From the NCBI GenBank assembly GCA_030629475.1, contig DAOVOU010000100.1, positions 1 to 7,479 of the forward strand: DNA of 7,479 nt, read 5' to 3'. A program made the translations under genes and the position numbers. Below, in pieces: positions 1-6,047 of the stretch. How positions within the stretch are numbered: the first letter of the stretch is position 1; the number at the start of each line of letters is the position of its first letter. The DNA comes from Desulfobacterales bacterium (GTDB lineage: Bacteria; Desulfobacterota; Desulfobacteria; Desulfobacterales; C00003060). The notes under the pieces were generated by a model. That model was not told where the DNA came from. It did not search any database and saw only the letters and a list, made by a program, of their open reading frames with translations.

Positions 1-431
1 GAGCGCGCCTCAAGCCGGTGCTTAAAACGATCCAACTAATGAAAGAACTCGATGTGTGGGTAGAAGTGACAACACTTATTATTCCTGGCCTAAATGACGG
101 AGAGCAAGAACTGCGTGACATAGCTCGTTTCGTGAAAAGCGTTGGACCTGAAGTGCCGTGGCACGTCAGCCAGTTTTATCCCGCATATAAGTTGCTGGAC
201 AAACCACGAACTCCTGTAGCTACCCTCCGCCGCGCTCGTAAAATCGGTATGGAAGAAGGGTTGCGCTATGTGTACGTGGGCAACGTGCCTGGTGAAGGAG
301 GTGAAAATACTTACTGCTACGCCTGTGGGGCGGTTCTCATTGAGCGCTATGGTTTAACACTGATACGAAATCGGCTGCAAGATGGAAAGTGCCCTGAGTG
401 TGGGACCAAAATTGATGGGGTGGGCATGTGA
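1..431 (+). CDS. amrS: AmmeMemoRadiSam system radical SAM enzyme, C-terminal part (5' truncated by window)
   Basis: The reading frame is open to the left edge (first full codon at base 3) and ends at TGA 429-431, so about 142 C-terminal residues are present. The segment VEVTTLIIPGLND, then PWHVSQFYPAYKL, then GLRYVYVGNVPGEGGENTYC, is characteristic of the PflA-like radical SAM enzymes of the AmmeMemoRadiSam system. The end carries a small zinc ribbon: CYAC near the YVYVGN segment pairs with CPEC about 30 residues later, followed by GTKIDGVG. The radical SAM CxxxCxxC motif would lie upstream of the window. The family usually accompanies AMMECR1 and Memo domain proteins and its substrate is not established. 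Neither partner is visible here. The internal GTG at 18 lies in the middle of the barrel and is not the true start. Family call is firm; function is not. Confidence 0.88.
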   Translation, partial: ARLKPVLKTIQLMKELDVWVEVTTLIIPGLNDGEQELRDIARFVKSVGPEVPWHVSQFYPAYKLLDKPRTPVATLRRARKIGMEEGLRYVYVGNVPGEGGENTYCYACGAVLIERYGLTLIRNRLQDGKCPECGTKIDGVGM

Positions 432-439
432 GTGTAGAG

Positions 440-486
440 GTGAACTGGAGATAAGGCTCGCTCCGGGAATTGCGAATTGAAATATG
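440..486. repeat. Dispersed intergenic repeat, copy 1
   Basis: This 47-bp stretch matches 4035-4081 at 38 of 47 positions without gaps (hand alignment). The best conserved core is GCTCGCTC followed by GAATTGCGAAT and GAAAT. It lies between the radical SAM gene and the rubredoxin-like gene. Read in the frame matching the other copy it contains an in-frame stop, so this copy is not coding. It may be a member of a genome-wide intergenic repeat family; only two copies are visible. Confidence 0.5.
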
Positions 487-545
487 CCTAAAAGATGAGT
501 GACGAGCCACTGTATGCTGCTTGAAACGGAAAGGAGGTTGACAAC

Positions 546-791
546 ATGGCAGAGAAGCAAGAGAAATGGGAATGTGCACACTGTGGCTACACAGCCTCAG
601 GTAAATTCGTTGGGGATATCTGCCCCCAGTGTAACATGACCTACTGGAAATGTCCTGAGTGCGGATTTCTGATTACAGCCGGAAGACCGCCAGATGCTTG
701 CCCTTCATGTGGCAAGAAGTGTGATTTCAGAAACGTCAGTTGCTATACACCGGAGTGTGGAGGTCCTGGCCACGTTGATCCTCGGTTGTAG
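546..791 (+). CDS. Double rubredoxin-like / zinc-ribbon small metalloprotein
   Basis: The product is 81 residues with eleven cysteines. Two successive rubredoxin-like units are visible: C10xxC13 with C26xxC29, then C36xxC39 (CPECGF) with C52xxC55 (CPSCGK). Further cysteines are at 59, 66 and 71 in a conserved-looking tail, CYTPECGG then DPRL. Each pair of CxxC knuckles could hold one Fe or Zn, giving two tetra-cysteine sites. The protein is soluble with no signal peptide, so it is probably a cytoplasmic electron carrier or zinc-ribbon protein. The start is well supported: AAGGAGG at 531-537 sits 8 nt before the ATG. The gene is apparently monocistronic, being followed at 817 by a strong hairpin. 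The redox partner is unknown. The spacing between knuckles is shorter than in classical rubredoxin (about 50 residues), so iron binding is inferred, not shown. Confidence 0.82.
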   Translation: MAEKQEKWECAHCGYTASGKFVGDICPQCNMTYWKCPECGFLITAGRPPDACPSCGKKCDFRNVSCYTPECGGPGHVDPRL

Positions 792-816
792 AAAAAGTAC
801 GAGCAGGCAATCTATC

Positions 817-844
817 GCTGGCGACTCTCTTTCGAGTCGCCAGC
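817..844 (+). terminator. Perfect 11-bp stem hairpin downstream of the rubredoxin-like gene
   Basis: GCTGGCGACTC at 817-827 is the exact reverse complement of 834-844, with a 6-nt loop (TCTTTC). It begins 25 nt after the stop codon at 791. No T-tract follows, so it is not a canonical intrinsic terminator. It could be an mRNA 3'-end stabiliser or a U-tract-less terminator. The remaining bases to 1025 show no convincing gene or promoter. Confidence 0.55.
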
Positions 845-1025
845 AAGCAACACAACGACAGCCTCACTCACCTGCCAATGGTGCGCCTTATGCCCCTTAT
901 GCTCATGTAGTACCTTCGTGCCTAAATATCTACAGCCTCAGGTACCACAGGTGCTAACATTTGTTCTGCTTTTTTTGAGAAAATCCAACAAATCTCTGAA
1001 GAGAGTTTGAGCTTACATTTCATCG

Positions 1026-1484
1026 ATGAATCACAAAAGACACAATAATATAGATAATGATAGGAAAAACATCCTAATCTCTTTCTATAAGGCATTCAAA
1101 GCTTTTGGGACAGCATTGCCCGTGTTGCTCGTTGTTATTTTGGTTTTGGGCCTCTTCCGATCATTTGTATCAAGCCGCATGCTTGCTGCTGTGTTTACGG
1201 GAGAACTGTTCCAAGATACCGTAATTGGTTCACTCGTTGGCAGTATCTCGGGTGGTAACGCTGTTACCAGCTATGTCATAGGGGGAGAACTGATAAAGCA
1301 AGGTGTCAGCCTCGTTGCAGTAACTGCATTTATCGTGGCATGGATTACGGTTGGTATCATACAGTTTCCTGCTGAAGCAGCCATTCTGGGAAAGCGGTTT
1401 GCGTGTGTTAGGAACGTCTTGTCTTTTATTCTATCGATCTTGGTCTCAATAGCAACCGTTAAGACGTTGATGGTGATTCAATGA
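1026..1484 (+). CDS. Half-size permease, first subunit (ArsP/DUF318-like split permease)
   Basis: The 152-residue membrane protein has a short basic cytoplasmic N-terminus, hydrophobic segments at about 28-48, 96-115 and 130-149, and a polar re-entrant-like stretch at 67-92 (GSLVGSISGGNAVTSY, then GGELIKQG). That layout corresponds to one half of the two-repeat COG0701/ArsP-type permeases, which have a comparable Gly/Ser/Pro-rich motif. FPAEAAILGKRFA follows the third helix. The next gene supplies the other half; the 4-nt overlap (ATGA, 1481-1484) implies translational coupling and a heterodimer. An in-frame TGA at 1008-1010 leaves ATG 1026 as the only ATG start, although no good Shine-Dalgarno precedes it. 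The cysteines used by characterised ArsP for trivalent methyl-arsenicals are not apparent (one Cys, residue 127). Substrate is unknown. Confidence 0.75.
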   Translation: MNHKRHNNIDNDRKNILISFYKAFKAFGTALPVLLVVILVLGLFRSFVSSRMLAAVFTGELFQDTVIGSLVGSISGGNAVTSYVIGGELIKQGVSLVAVTAFIVAWITVGIIQFPAEAAILGKRFACVRNVLSFILSILVSIATVKTLMVIQ

Positions 1485-2029
1485 GACAAAAGAGAGAAGC
1501 ACAGAATGCAGAAGAAAAAGGAAACAAAGAAAGATCCTATGGCGCATATTTTTTGTGCGCTATTGTTTTCTTATATCTCTTCCTGTTTCTTTTCGAGCCA
1601 GAAAAAGTGCAGAAATCTCTTAAAGCAAGCGGACATATGCTAGTTCAGATATTCCCGGCATTGATCGTGATCATACTTCTTATGGCACTTATGAATTATT
1701 TTGTTAATCCGAAGATCGTGTCAAAGTATGTCGGCAAAGGCTGCGGAATCACAGGCTGGTTCTTAGCCGTATTTGCAGGCATACTTGGCCACGGGCCTAT
1801 TTACGTCTGGTATCCCTTATTGAGGAATCTTCGAAACCAAGGAATGAAGAGCGGTTTGATTGCGGTGTTTCTATATAATAGGGCTATAAAAATTCCCTTA
1901 TTGCCTTTGATGGTTCATTACTTCGGAATACCATTTTTCGTGATCCTAACAGGTTATATGATTATTGCTTCTATTGCGGAGGGTCACATTGTTGAAATGA
2001 TCGAAGGACGGTTCTCAAATCAAATGTAA
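1481..2029 (+). CDS. Half-size permease, second subunit (ArsP/DUF318-like split permease)
   Basis: The product is 182 residues. A charged N-terminus of about 18 residues is followed by hydrophobic segments at about 20-38, 53-75, 90-107, 124-145 and 148-168. The signature stretch is GILGHGPIYVWYPLLRNLR (100-118), then FLYNRAIKIPLLPLMVHYFG (130-149). A motif of this type, with His/Pro/Tyr between helices and Asn-Arg in the next helix, is recalled for the second member of paired half-permeases in anaerobes, where they occur next to each other. The ATG overlaps the stop of the upstream half, so the two are very likely co-translated and form one transporter. The histidine kinase gene starts a few bases after the stop. 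The energy source and substrate cannot be read from the sequence; no ATPase subunit is nearby. Confidence 0.75.
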   Translation: MRQKREAQNAEEKGNKERSYGAYFLCAIVFLYLFLFLFEPEKVQKSLKASGHMLVQIFPALIVIILLMALMNYFVNPKIVSKYVGKGCGITGWFLAVFAGILGHGPIYVWYPLLRNLRNQGMKSGLIAVFLYNRAIKIPLLPLMVHYFGIPFFVILTGYMIIASIAEGHIVEMIEGRFSNQM

Positions 2030-2042
2030 GAAGGTGGGGCTT

Positions 2043-3167
2043 ATGAAGGCGGTTGTTCAAAGTCCAGACGCGGCCAGAGGGGATAAGGAAGATCTTCATG
2101 ACCTAACCTTCTACAGGTTTGTCATTCATAGCCTCCCAGTTGCTGTTATTGCGGTCAGCTCTGATTTCAAAATCACTGGCTTTAATCCCTGGGCCGAGGC
2201 AGTGACCGGCTATTCGGCAAAGGAGGCAATGGGACGCTATTGTGGCGAAATCCTTCAAGGCGGAATGTGCAAGATCGATTGCCCCCTAAGAACGGTTCTC
2301 AATCGACAAAAGCCTATTGTGCGGCTCGAAACCACAATCAGAAACAAGTACGGTGAGACAATGCCAGTCAGGATGAATACTGCGGGATTGTTTGATAATC
2401 ATGGCAAACTGATCGGCGGGTTAGAGGCCTTTCAGGATATTTCCTATTTAAAGGCTCTCGAACGGGAAAAGGCGAATATTATCTCCATGATTGCCCACGA
2501 TATGAAGTCATCTCTTGTTATCATAGGGGGATTCGTACTGCGCCTCTTGAATAAAGGCGCCGACATTGCAAAAAAGAAGCAACAAAAATATCTTGAGATC
2601 ATCAAAAATGAAGAAAACAAACTGGAGTCTTTAGTCCATGATTTTCTTGAATTTTCTCATTTACAGAGCGGGACGTTGGAACTGAACTTTAGCGCTACAT
2701 CTCTGGACGAGATATTATTGGAGCTTTTTGAGGCCTATCAACCCGCTTCTTTACAGCATGGACTTAGGCTGGAACTCAAAAATGAAGAGCCCTTGCCGAT
2801 TATCGAGGCAGATTGTGACCGTCTGCGCAGAGTTTTCACCAATCTCTTGGACAATGCCCTTAAGTTCTCAAAACAAAAAGGCACTATTACAATCACGACT
2901 GAAGCGACTGATCAGGATATCATCGTTAGGGTAATAGACGAGGGAACTGGCATAGATCCCAGGGACATTCCGTACATTTTTGATTCATTTCACAGAGGTC
3001 ACAAAGGTAAGAGACAAGGCTACGGTCTGGGACTGGCCGTGGTCAAGACGATCGTCGAGGGCCATGGAGGCAGAATTCTTGTGAAGAGTGAATTGGACAA
3101 GGGATCCGTTTTTCCCGTCGTTTTACCTAAGGACAGACAAAGGGATGGTATTCAGTTGCCGGGTTAG
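2043..3167 (+). CDS. PAS-domain sensor histidine kinase (orphan)
   Basis: Numbering is from ATG 2043, preferred because AAGGTGG at 2031-2037 precedes it; GTG 2034 would add three residues. A PAS domain covers about 22-135, with three cysteines at 67, 76 and 80 (C-x8-C-x3-CPL). A HisKA dimerisation helix contains the H-box MIAHDMKSSL with phospho-acceptor His152. The HATPase domain has an N-box (NLLDNALKFS, about 267-276), G1 (DEGTGID, from 299) and G2 (GYGLGL, from 326). All catalytic boxes look intact, so it should be an active kinase. No transmembrane helix is seen, suggesting a cytoplasmic sensor or one docking on the adjacent permease. No response regulator is in the window. The usual Pro of the H-box is Ser157. 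Position directly after the permease pair suggests it senses the transported compound or a redox/metal signal. Confidence 0.9.
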   Translation: MKAVVQSPDAARGDKEDLHDLTFYRFVIHSLPVAVIAVSSDFKITGFNPWAEAVTGYSAKEAMGRYCGEILQGGMCKIDCPLRTVLNRQKPIVRLETTIRNKYGETMPVRMNTAGLFDNHGKLIGGLEAFQDISYLKALEREKANIISMIAHDMKSSLVIIGGFVLRLLNKGADIAKKKQQKYLEIIKNEENKLESLVHDFLEFSHLQSGTLELNFSATSLDEILLELFEAYQPASLQHGLRLELKNEEPLPIIEADCDRLRRVFTNLLDNALKFSKQKGTITITTEATDQDIIVRVIDEGTGIDPRDIPYIFDSFHRGHKGKRQGYGLGLAVVKTIVEGHGGRILVKSELDKGSVFPVVLPKDRQRDGIQLPG

Positions 3168-3197
3168 TTGTTCTCCGGAGAGGGCGCAGTTTCAATC

Positions 3198-3555
3198 TTC
3201 AGATAAGGGAGGCGTACGATGGGTCAGCCATCGTTCTCAGATATTGTCATAGTATCATGCGGAACTTTGAGTCTGGAACTTAGATATTTACAGAAAAGTG
3301 GATTTCTGGATGCAAGACACATTTTTTACAATACCCCTGGGCTTCACGAGAGACCACGAGAACTGGAGCGACAACTGATCTATAGAATCGGCAAAGCTAA
3401 AGAAAAGGCGGACAGGGTACTCGTAGTCTATGGTGGTAAGTTCTGCTGCGTTAATGGAAAGAACCCTGCCAGAACGATGAACAAGATCATCGATGAACAG
3501 GGGTCGAATGTGGCGAGGGTTGATGCCACCCACTGCATGGACATGCTAGCCAACG
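3198..3555. repeat. Long direct repeat, copy 1 (ribosome-binding site plus 5' half of DUF1638 gene)
   Basis: This 358-bp segment matches 5690-6047 in the same orientation with no gaps (constant offset 2492). Homology begins just upstream of the Shine-Dalgarno (TTCAGATAA, then GGAGG) and ends at GCCAACG inside the gene. The stretch 3282-3328 is identical in both copies. Confidence 0.85.
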
Positions 3556-3875
3556 AAGAACAACGGGAAAAAATCGCACAGGAAATGGCCGGCGGAGAAA
3601 AGGTCTGGTGGATGACGCCGGGTTGGGTCAAGTTTCGACATTATGTGTTTAAGGGGTGGGATAAGGGCCTTGCCAATGAAAATTTCCCACGGCATGCCGG
3701 AGGAGCCATTGTCCTTGATGCAGTGGGCTGCGTTGACCGGTATATGGCCGAACGTCCTGAAGCGTTCCTGGAATACTCTGACTGGATGGGGGTGCCCATC
3801 CGGCCCTATCCTGTTACACTGGATCGTTTCAAGTCCCTGCTGATTGAGCAAGCCAATCAATTGCATAAGACATGA
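3219..3875 (+). CDS. DUF1638 family protein (intact copy)
   Basis: The 218-residue soluble protein shows the DUF1638 layout: an N-terminal VSCGTLSLEL (12-21), a central VVYGGKFCCVN (69-79), ATHCMDML (103-110), and WWMTPGWVKF (130-139), followed by GWDKGL and a Gly-rich segment GGAIVLDAVG (161-170). Conserved Cys14, Cys76/Cys77 and Cys106 are candidates for ligand or metal contact. The biochemical role is not established. Genes of this family are often seen near corrinoid or methyl-transfer genes, and the BHMT-like gene further right fits that loosely. GGGAGG at 3207-3212 gives a good start at ATG 3219. The gene follows the kinase by 51 bp on the same strand, so it may be the last gene of the permease operon. 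A truncated second copy lies at 5711. Confidence 0.85.
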   Translation: MGQPSFSDIVIVSCGTLSLELRYLQKSGFLDARHIFYNTPGLHERPRELERQLIYRIGKAKEKADRVLVVYGGKFCCVNGKNPARTMNKIIDEQGSNVARVDATHCMDMLANEEQREKIAQEMAGGEKVWWMTPGWVKFRHYVFKGWDKGLANENFPRHAGGAIVLDAVGCVDRYMAERPEAFLEYSDWMGVPIRPYPVTLDRFKSLLIEQANQLHKT

Positions 3876-3891
3876 GCCCGAAGTCCAGTAG

Positions 3892-3908
3892 CTCCGGTAA
3901 AGCCGGAG
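3892..3908 (+). terminator. Short GC-rich hairpin after the DUF1638 gene
   Basis: CTCCGG (3892-3897) pairs with CCGGAG (3903-3908) around a 5-nt loop, 17 bp after the DUF1638 stop. No T-run follows, so termination is only a possibility. Confidence 0.3.
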
Positions 3909-3937
3909 GCTTGAATGGGCCGGCCAAGGCGAAATAG

Positions 3938-4090
3938 ATGAAAGAGGCTCTTCTACGTATCCTTTCCGGGAGACCGGTGCGCTACTATCCTTGCAACCAC
4001 CGGTGCGAGATCAAGGAAGGGAAAGGGATATTTAGTGAACTCGAAATACTGCTCGCTCGAAGAATTGCGAATCGAAATGTGGGTTTCTAA
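3938..4090 (+). CDS. Small 50-residue ORF, doubtful hypothetical protein
   Basis: ATG 3938 to TAA 4088-4090 encodes 50 residues beginning MKEALLRILSGRPVRYYPC, with a C-x3-C (Cys19, Cys23) in a basic, His-containing context, then a charged helix-like stretch. AAGG at 3926-3929 lies 8 nt upstream of the start, a weak ribosome-binding site. The last third of the ORF (4035-4081) is copy 2 of the dispersed intergenic repeat. The matching frame of copy 1 is interrupted, which argues that this part at least did not evolve as protein. It sits on the coding strand between the DUF1638 gene and the exporter gene, 15 bp before the latter's ATG. It may be a real small cysteine-containing protein with a repeat-derived tail, a remnant, or chance. 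I do not recognise it. Confidence 0.28.
   Translation: MKEALLRILSGRPVRYYPCNHRCEIKEGKGIFSELEILLARRIANRNVGF
4035..4081. repeat. Dispersed intergenic repeat, copy 2
   Basis: This is the partner of 440-486: 38 of 47 positions are identical, same orientation, no gaps. It lies directly upstream of the ArsP_2-like exporter gene, as copy 1 lies upstream of the rubredoxin-like gene, so both copies sit 25-60 bp before a start codon. Confidence 0.5.
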
Positions 4091-4105
4091 GAAGGCGCAA
4101 AGCAG

Positions 4106-5155
4106 ATGGAAATACTCTCTATCTTCAAACATGCCCTGATGATCACCGTCTTTGTCTTTGTGATGATGCTTTTGGTCGATTTTATTGACACGGCGAGCAA
4201 AAGGCGGATGACAGAGATCATGCAAGGAGGTCTGTGGCGGCAGTATACTCTCGCCTCTTTTCTCGGTTCCACCCCGGGTTGTCTGGGCGCTTTCATGAAC
4301 GTAAGCCTCTATGTCCACGGCATAATCAGTTTCGGTGCGATAGTAGGTGGAATGATAGCCACTTCCGGGGACGAAGCCTTTGTCATGCTTGCTCAGTTCC
4401 CGGCTACGGCCTTGGTGCTTTTCGGATTACTATTTTTCTTGGGGATCTTTTTTGCTTGGGTAAGCGACAAAGTCATTGGGATGGTTGGGATTGTTCCGTG
4501 TGAATCTTGTCTTGAGCACCAGTGTGACCAGTGCGTTCCTGGAGAGGAGGATTGGGTTAACGGTGGGGAGATTTTCAAGCCTGCAAATATCATTCAAAAT
4601 GTTCAGTCGCTTTCCTTTACCCGTTTTCTCCTTCTTGCCTTCATAGGCTCTTTTCTCGTGTTGGTTTTGGTGGGAACTCTTGGCCCAACCCATTGGGACT
4701 GGAAACGTACCACGTTTATAGGCCTTTCAGTGTGCTCCTTATATATTGCTGCGGTTTGCTCTGAACATTACCTGCACGTTCACATTTGGGACCACATAGT
4801 CAAGAAGCACCTCTTTCGTGTTTTCTTGTGGACCTTTGGCGCCCTATTCTTTGTACATTGGGGTTTGGCCTTCTGGAACCTGGATGCCTTTATCCGGGAG
4901 CACATGATGTGGGTACTTCTGATCGGCGCCTTAATTGGAATGGTTCCTGAGTCAGGGCCACATCTGATATTTGTGATGATGTATGCGCAAGGGCTGGTGC
5001 CCTTTTCGGTGCTTTTCACCGCATCATTTGTCCAGGATGGCCATGGCATGCTCCCACTGCTTTCCTACAGCATCAAAGATTCTATCCTTATCAAGGTATT
5101 TAATCTTGCTTTTGGGATTGCAATAGGGGCCGCCCTTTTTGGCCTGGGGTTTTGA
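4106..5155 (+). CDS. ArsP_2-type putative 10-TM heavy-metal/metalloid exporter
   Basis: The 349-residue polytopic membrane protein has two homologous halves. Half one contains FLGSTPGCLGAF (52-63) and GGMIATSGDEAFVML (81-95). Half two contains GMVPESGPHLIFV (278-290) and SFVQDGHGMLPLL (307-319). These paired Gly-Pro motifs, one with a SGDE and one with a QDGHG, are typical of the putative manganese transporter / arsenic efflux family (ArsP_2, formerly DUF2899). About ten hydrophobic segments fit. A soluble loop after the fifth helix carries C132xxC135 and C140xxC143, and a His-rich stretch lies at 221-235 (HYLHVHIWDH, then KKH). Both could bind metal. A weak GAAGG at 4091-4095 precedes the start. 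The gene is on the same strand as the upstream cluster. Family assignment is good; the transported ion is not known. Confidence 0.82.
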   Translation: MEILSIFKHALMITVFVFVMMLLVDFIDTASKRRMTEIMQGGLWRQYTLASFLGSTPGCLGAFMNVSLYVHGIISFGAIVGGMIATSGDEAFVMLAQFPATALVLFGLLFFLGIFFAWVSDKVIGMVGIVPCESCLEHQCDQCVPGEEDWVNGGEIFKPANIIQNVQSLSFTRFLLLAFIGSFLVLVLVGTLGPTHWDWKRTTFIGLSVCSLYIAAVCSEHYLHVHIWDHIVKKHLFRVFLWTFGALFFVHWGLAFWNLDAFIREHMMWVLLIGALIGMVPESGPHLIFVMMYAQGLVPFSVLFTASFVQDGHGMLPLLSYSIKDSILIKVFNLAFGIAIGAALFGLGF

Positions 5156-5191
5156 CATGAAGCGTCCGATGGCTGTTGTGTCATGAAGCCG

Positions 5192-5220
5192 ATTGTGTCG
5201 GGCAATATTGGCGAGACGAT
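5192..5220 (+). terminator. Imperfect hairpin between convergent genes
   Basis: ATTGTGTCG (5192-5200) pairs with CGAGACGAT (5212-5220) with one mismatch and one G-T pair. The loop contains the palindrome CAATATTG, and a six-T run lies ten bases further on (5231-5236). It falls between the convergent exporter and NifX-like genes and could end plus-strand transcription. Confidence 0.3.
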
Positions 5221-5227
5221 TACCATA

Positions 5228-5596
5228 CTATTTTTTGAGCCCCTCTTTGAATCCAACAGAAGGCTTCTTTGCGCGGAGCAATTTGCGTTTCTTGAAATCT
5301 GCAATGGCTTCACGTATGGTTCCTCCGCCGCACAAATAGACCCTAAGGGGTGTGTCCTGAATTATCACAAACGCGTTGTGTCCCAGGTTCCCTGTTATTA
5401 TGGCCTTGGCCCCCTTATCAATCAAGAATTTCACAGCCTTAACGGAAGCAGCATCTTTGGCTGAGGCTCCGGGATTTTCAAAGGCCTTGAAGTCCCCGGT
5501 TTCGGTATTCACGATAACAAAAAACGGACTACGTGAAAACCGCGGTTCAACCTCAGCATCCAAGGTTTTTCCCTTTGATGTGACTGCAACCTTCAT
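5228..5596 (-). CDS. NifX/NafY-type dinitrogenase FeMo-cofactor biosynthesis-like protein
   Basis: The product is 122 residues from ATG 5596, a normal length for stand-alone proteins of this fold (Nitro_FeMo-Co, PF02579). It opens with MKVAVTSKGKTLDAEVEPRF, then SPFFVIVNTETG and FENPGASA, and has the core LIDKGAKAIITGNLGHNAF (58-76) and YLCGGGTIREAI (87-98). The tail is unusually basic. The start at 5596 is chosen over the in-frame ATG at 5614 because GGAGG lies 5 nt upstream of it and the fold begins there. No nif structural or assembly gene is visible, so a role in nitrogenase is not implied. Such proteins in anaerobes often neighbour Mrp-type Fe-S ATPases, and an Mrp fragment lies 450 bp away. 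Likely cytoplasmic and Fe-S or metal-cofactor related. Cys89 is the only cysteine. Confidence 0.85.
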   Translation of the reverse strand: MKVAVTSKGKTLDAEVEPRFSRSPFFVIVNTETGDFKAFENPGASAKDAASVKAVKFLIDKGAKAIITGNLGHNAFVIIQDTPLRVYLCGGGTIREAIADFKKRKLLRAKKPSVGFKEGLKK

Positions 5597-5642
5597 ATTG
5601 CCTCCATTTAACAAAGCGTTTAAAAACCGCCAAGATGAATGT

Positions 5643-5671
5643 CATTTACAATAGAAATATCACCTTGTCAA
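5643..5671 (-). promoter_or_regulatory. Candidate sigma-70 promoter for the NifX-like gene
   Basis: On the minus strand a perfect TTGACA (5671-5666) is followed after 17 nt by TAAATG (5648-5643), a poor -10. The implied leader of about 40 nt contains the GGAGG ribosome-binding site. The perfect -35 and its spacing support it; the -10 does not. Confidence 0.35.
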
Positions 5672-5689
5672 ATAGATGGATGTTCTCTG

Positions 5690-6047
5690 TTCAGATAACG
5701 GAGGGGTGTGATGGGTCAGGTATCGTTTTCAGATATTGCAATAGTATCATGCGGAACTTTGAGTTTAGAGCTCAGATATTTACAGAAAAGTGGATTTCTG
5801 GATGCAAGACACATTTTTTATAACACCCCAGGGCTTCACGAGAGACCGCCAGAACTGGAGCGACAACTGATCTACATAATCAACAAGGCTAAAGAAAAGG
5901 CGGACAGCGTCCTTGTGGTGTATGGTGGGAAGTTCTGTTATGTGAATGCCGATGAACCCACCCGCACCATGAGAAAAATCATTCAAGAGCAGGGACCCAA
6001 TGTGGCGAGGGTGGAGGCGACGCACTGTATTGACATGCTGGCCAACG
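5690..6047. repeat. Long direct repeat, copy 2 (truncated)
   Basis: Ungapped partner of 3198-3555. Within the coding part (5711-6047) a hand count gives about 57 differences in 337 positions: about 15 in the first 165 bases and 42 in the remaining 172. Homology ends sharply at 6047. Confidence 0.85.

Noticed and set aside
694..957. A plus-strand gene after the rubredoxin-like gene
   Set aside because: It starts inside the rubredoxin-like gene, runs through the hairpin, and its product has low-complexity composition without any motif.
3172..3181. The palindrome TCTCCGGAGA as an operator
   Set aside because: It is only 10 bp, occurs once here, and no regulator gene is associated; chance is likely.
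3953..4318. A minus-strand gene overlapping the exporter start
   Set aside because: Its similarity to minus-strand readings near 337-579 comes only from the shared intergenic repeat; it overlaps the well-supported exporter gene and has no recognisable domain.
5183..5464. A plus-strand gene opposite the NifX-like gene
   Set aside because: It mirrors the minus-strand NifX-like gene, whose motifs and Shine-Dalgarno are clear.
5228..5596. Evidence for a nitrogen-fixation cluster
   Set aside because: The NifX-type fold is widespread in non-diazotrophs and no nifHDK, nifB or nifE/N gene is visible.
5690..6047. A composite transposon formed by the two direct repeats
   Set aside because: The repeats are parts of a protein gene with its ribosome-binding site; no transposase or terminal inverted repeats were found between or beside them.
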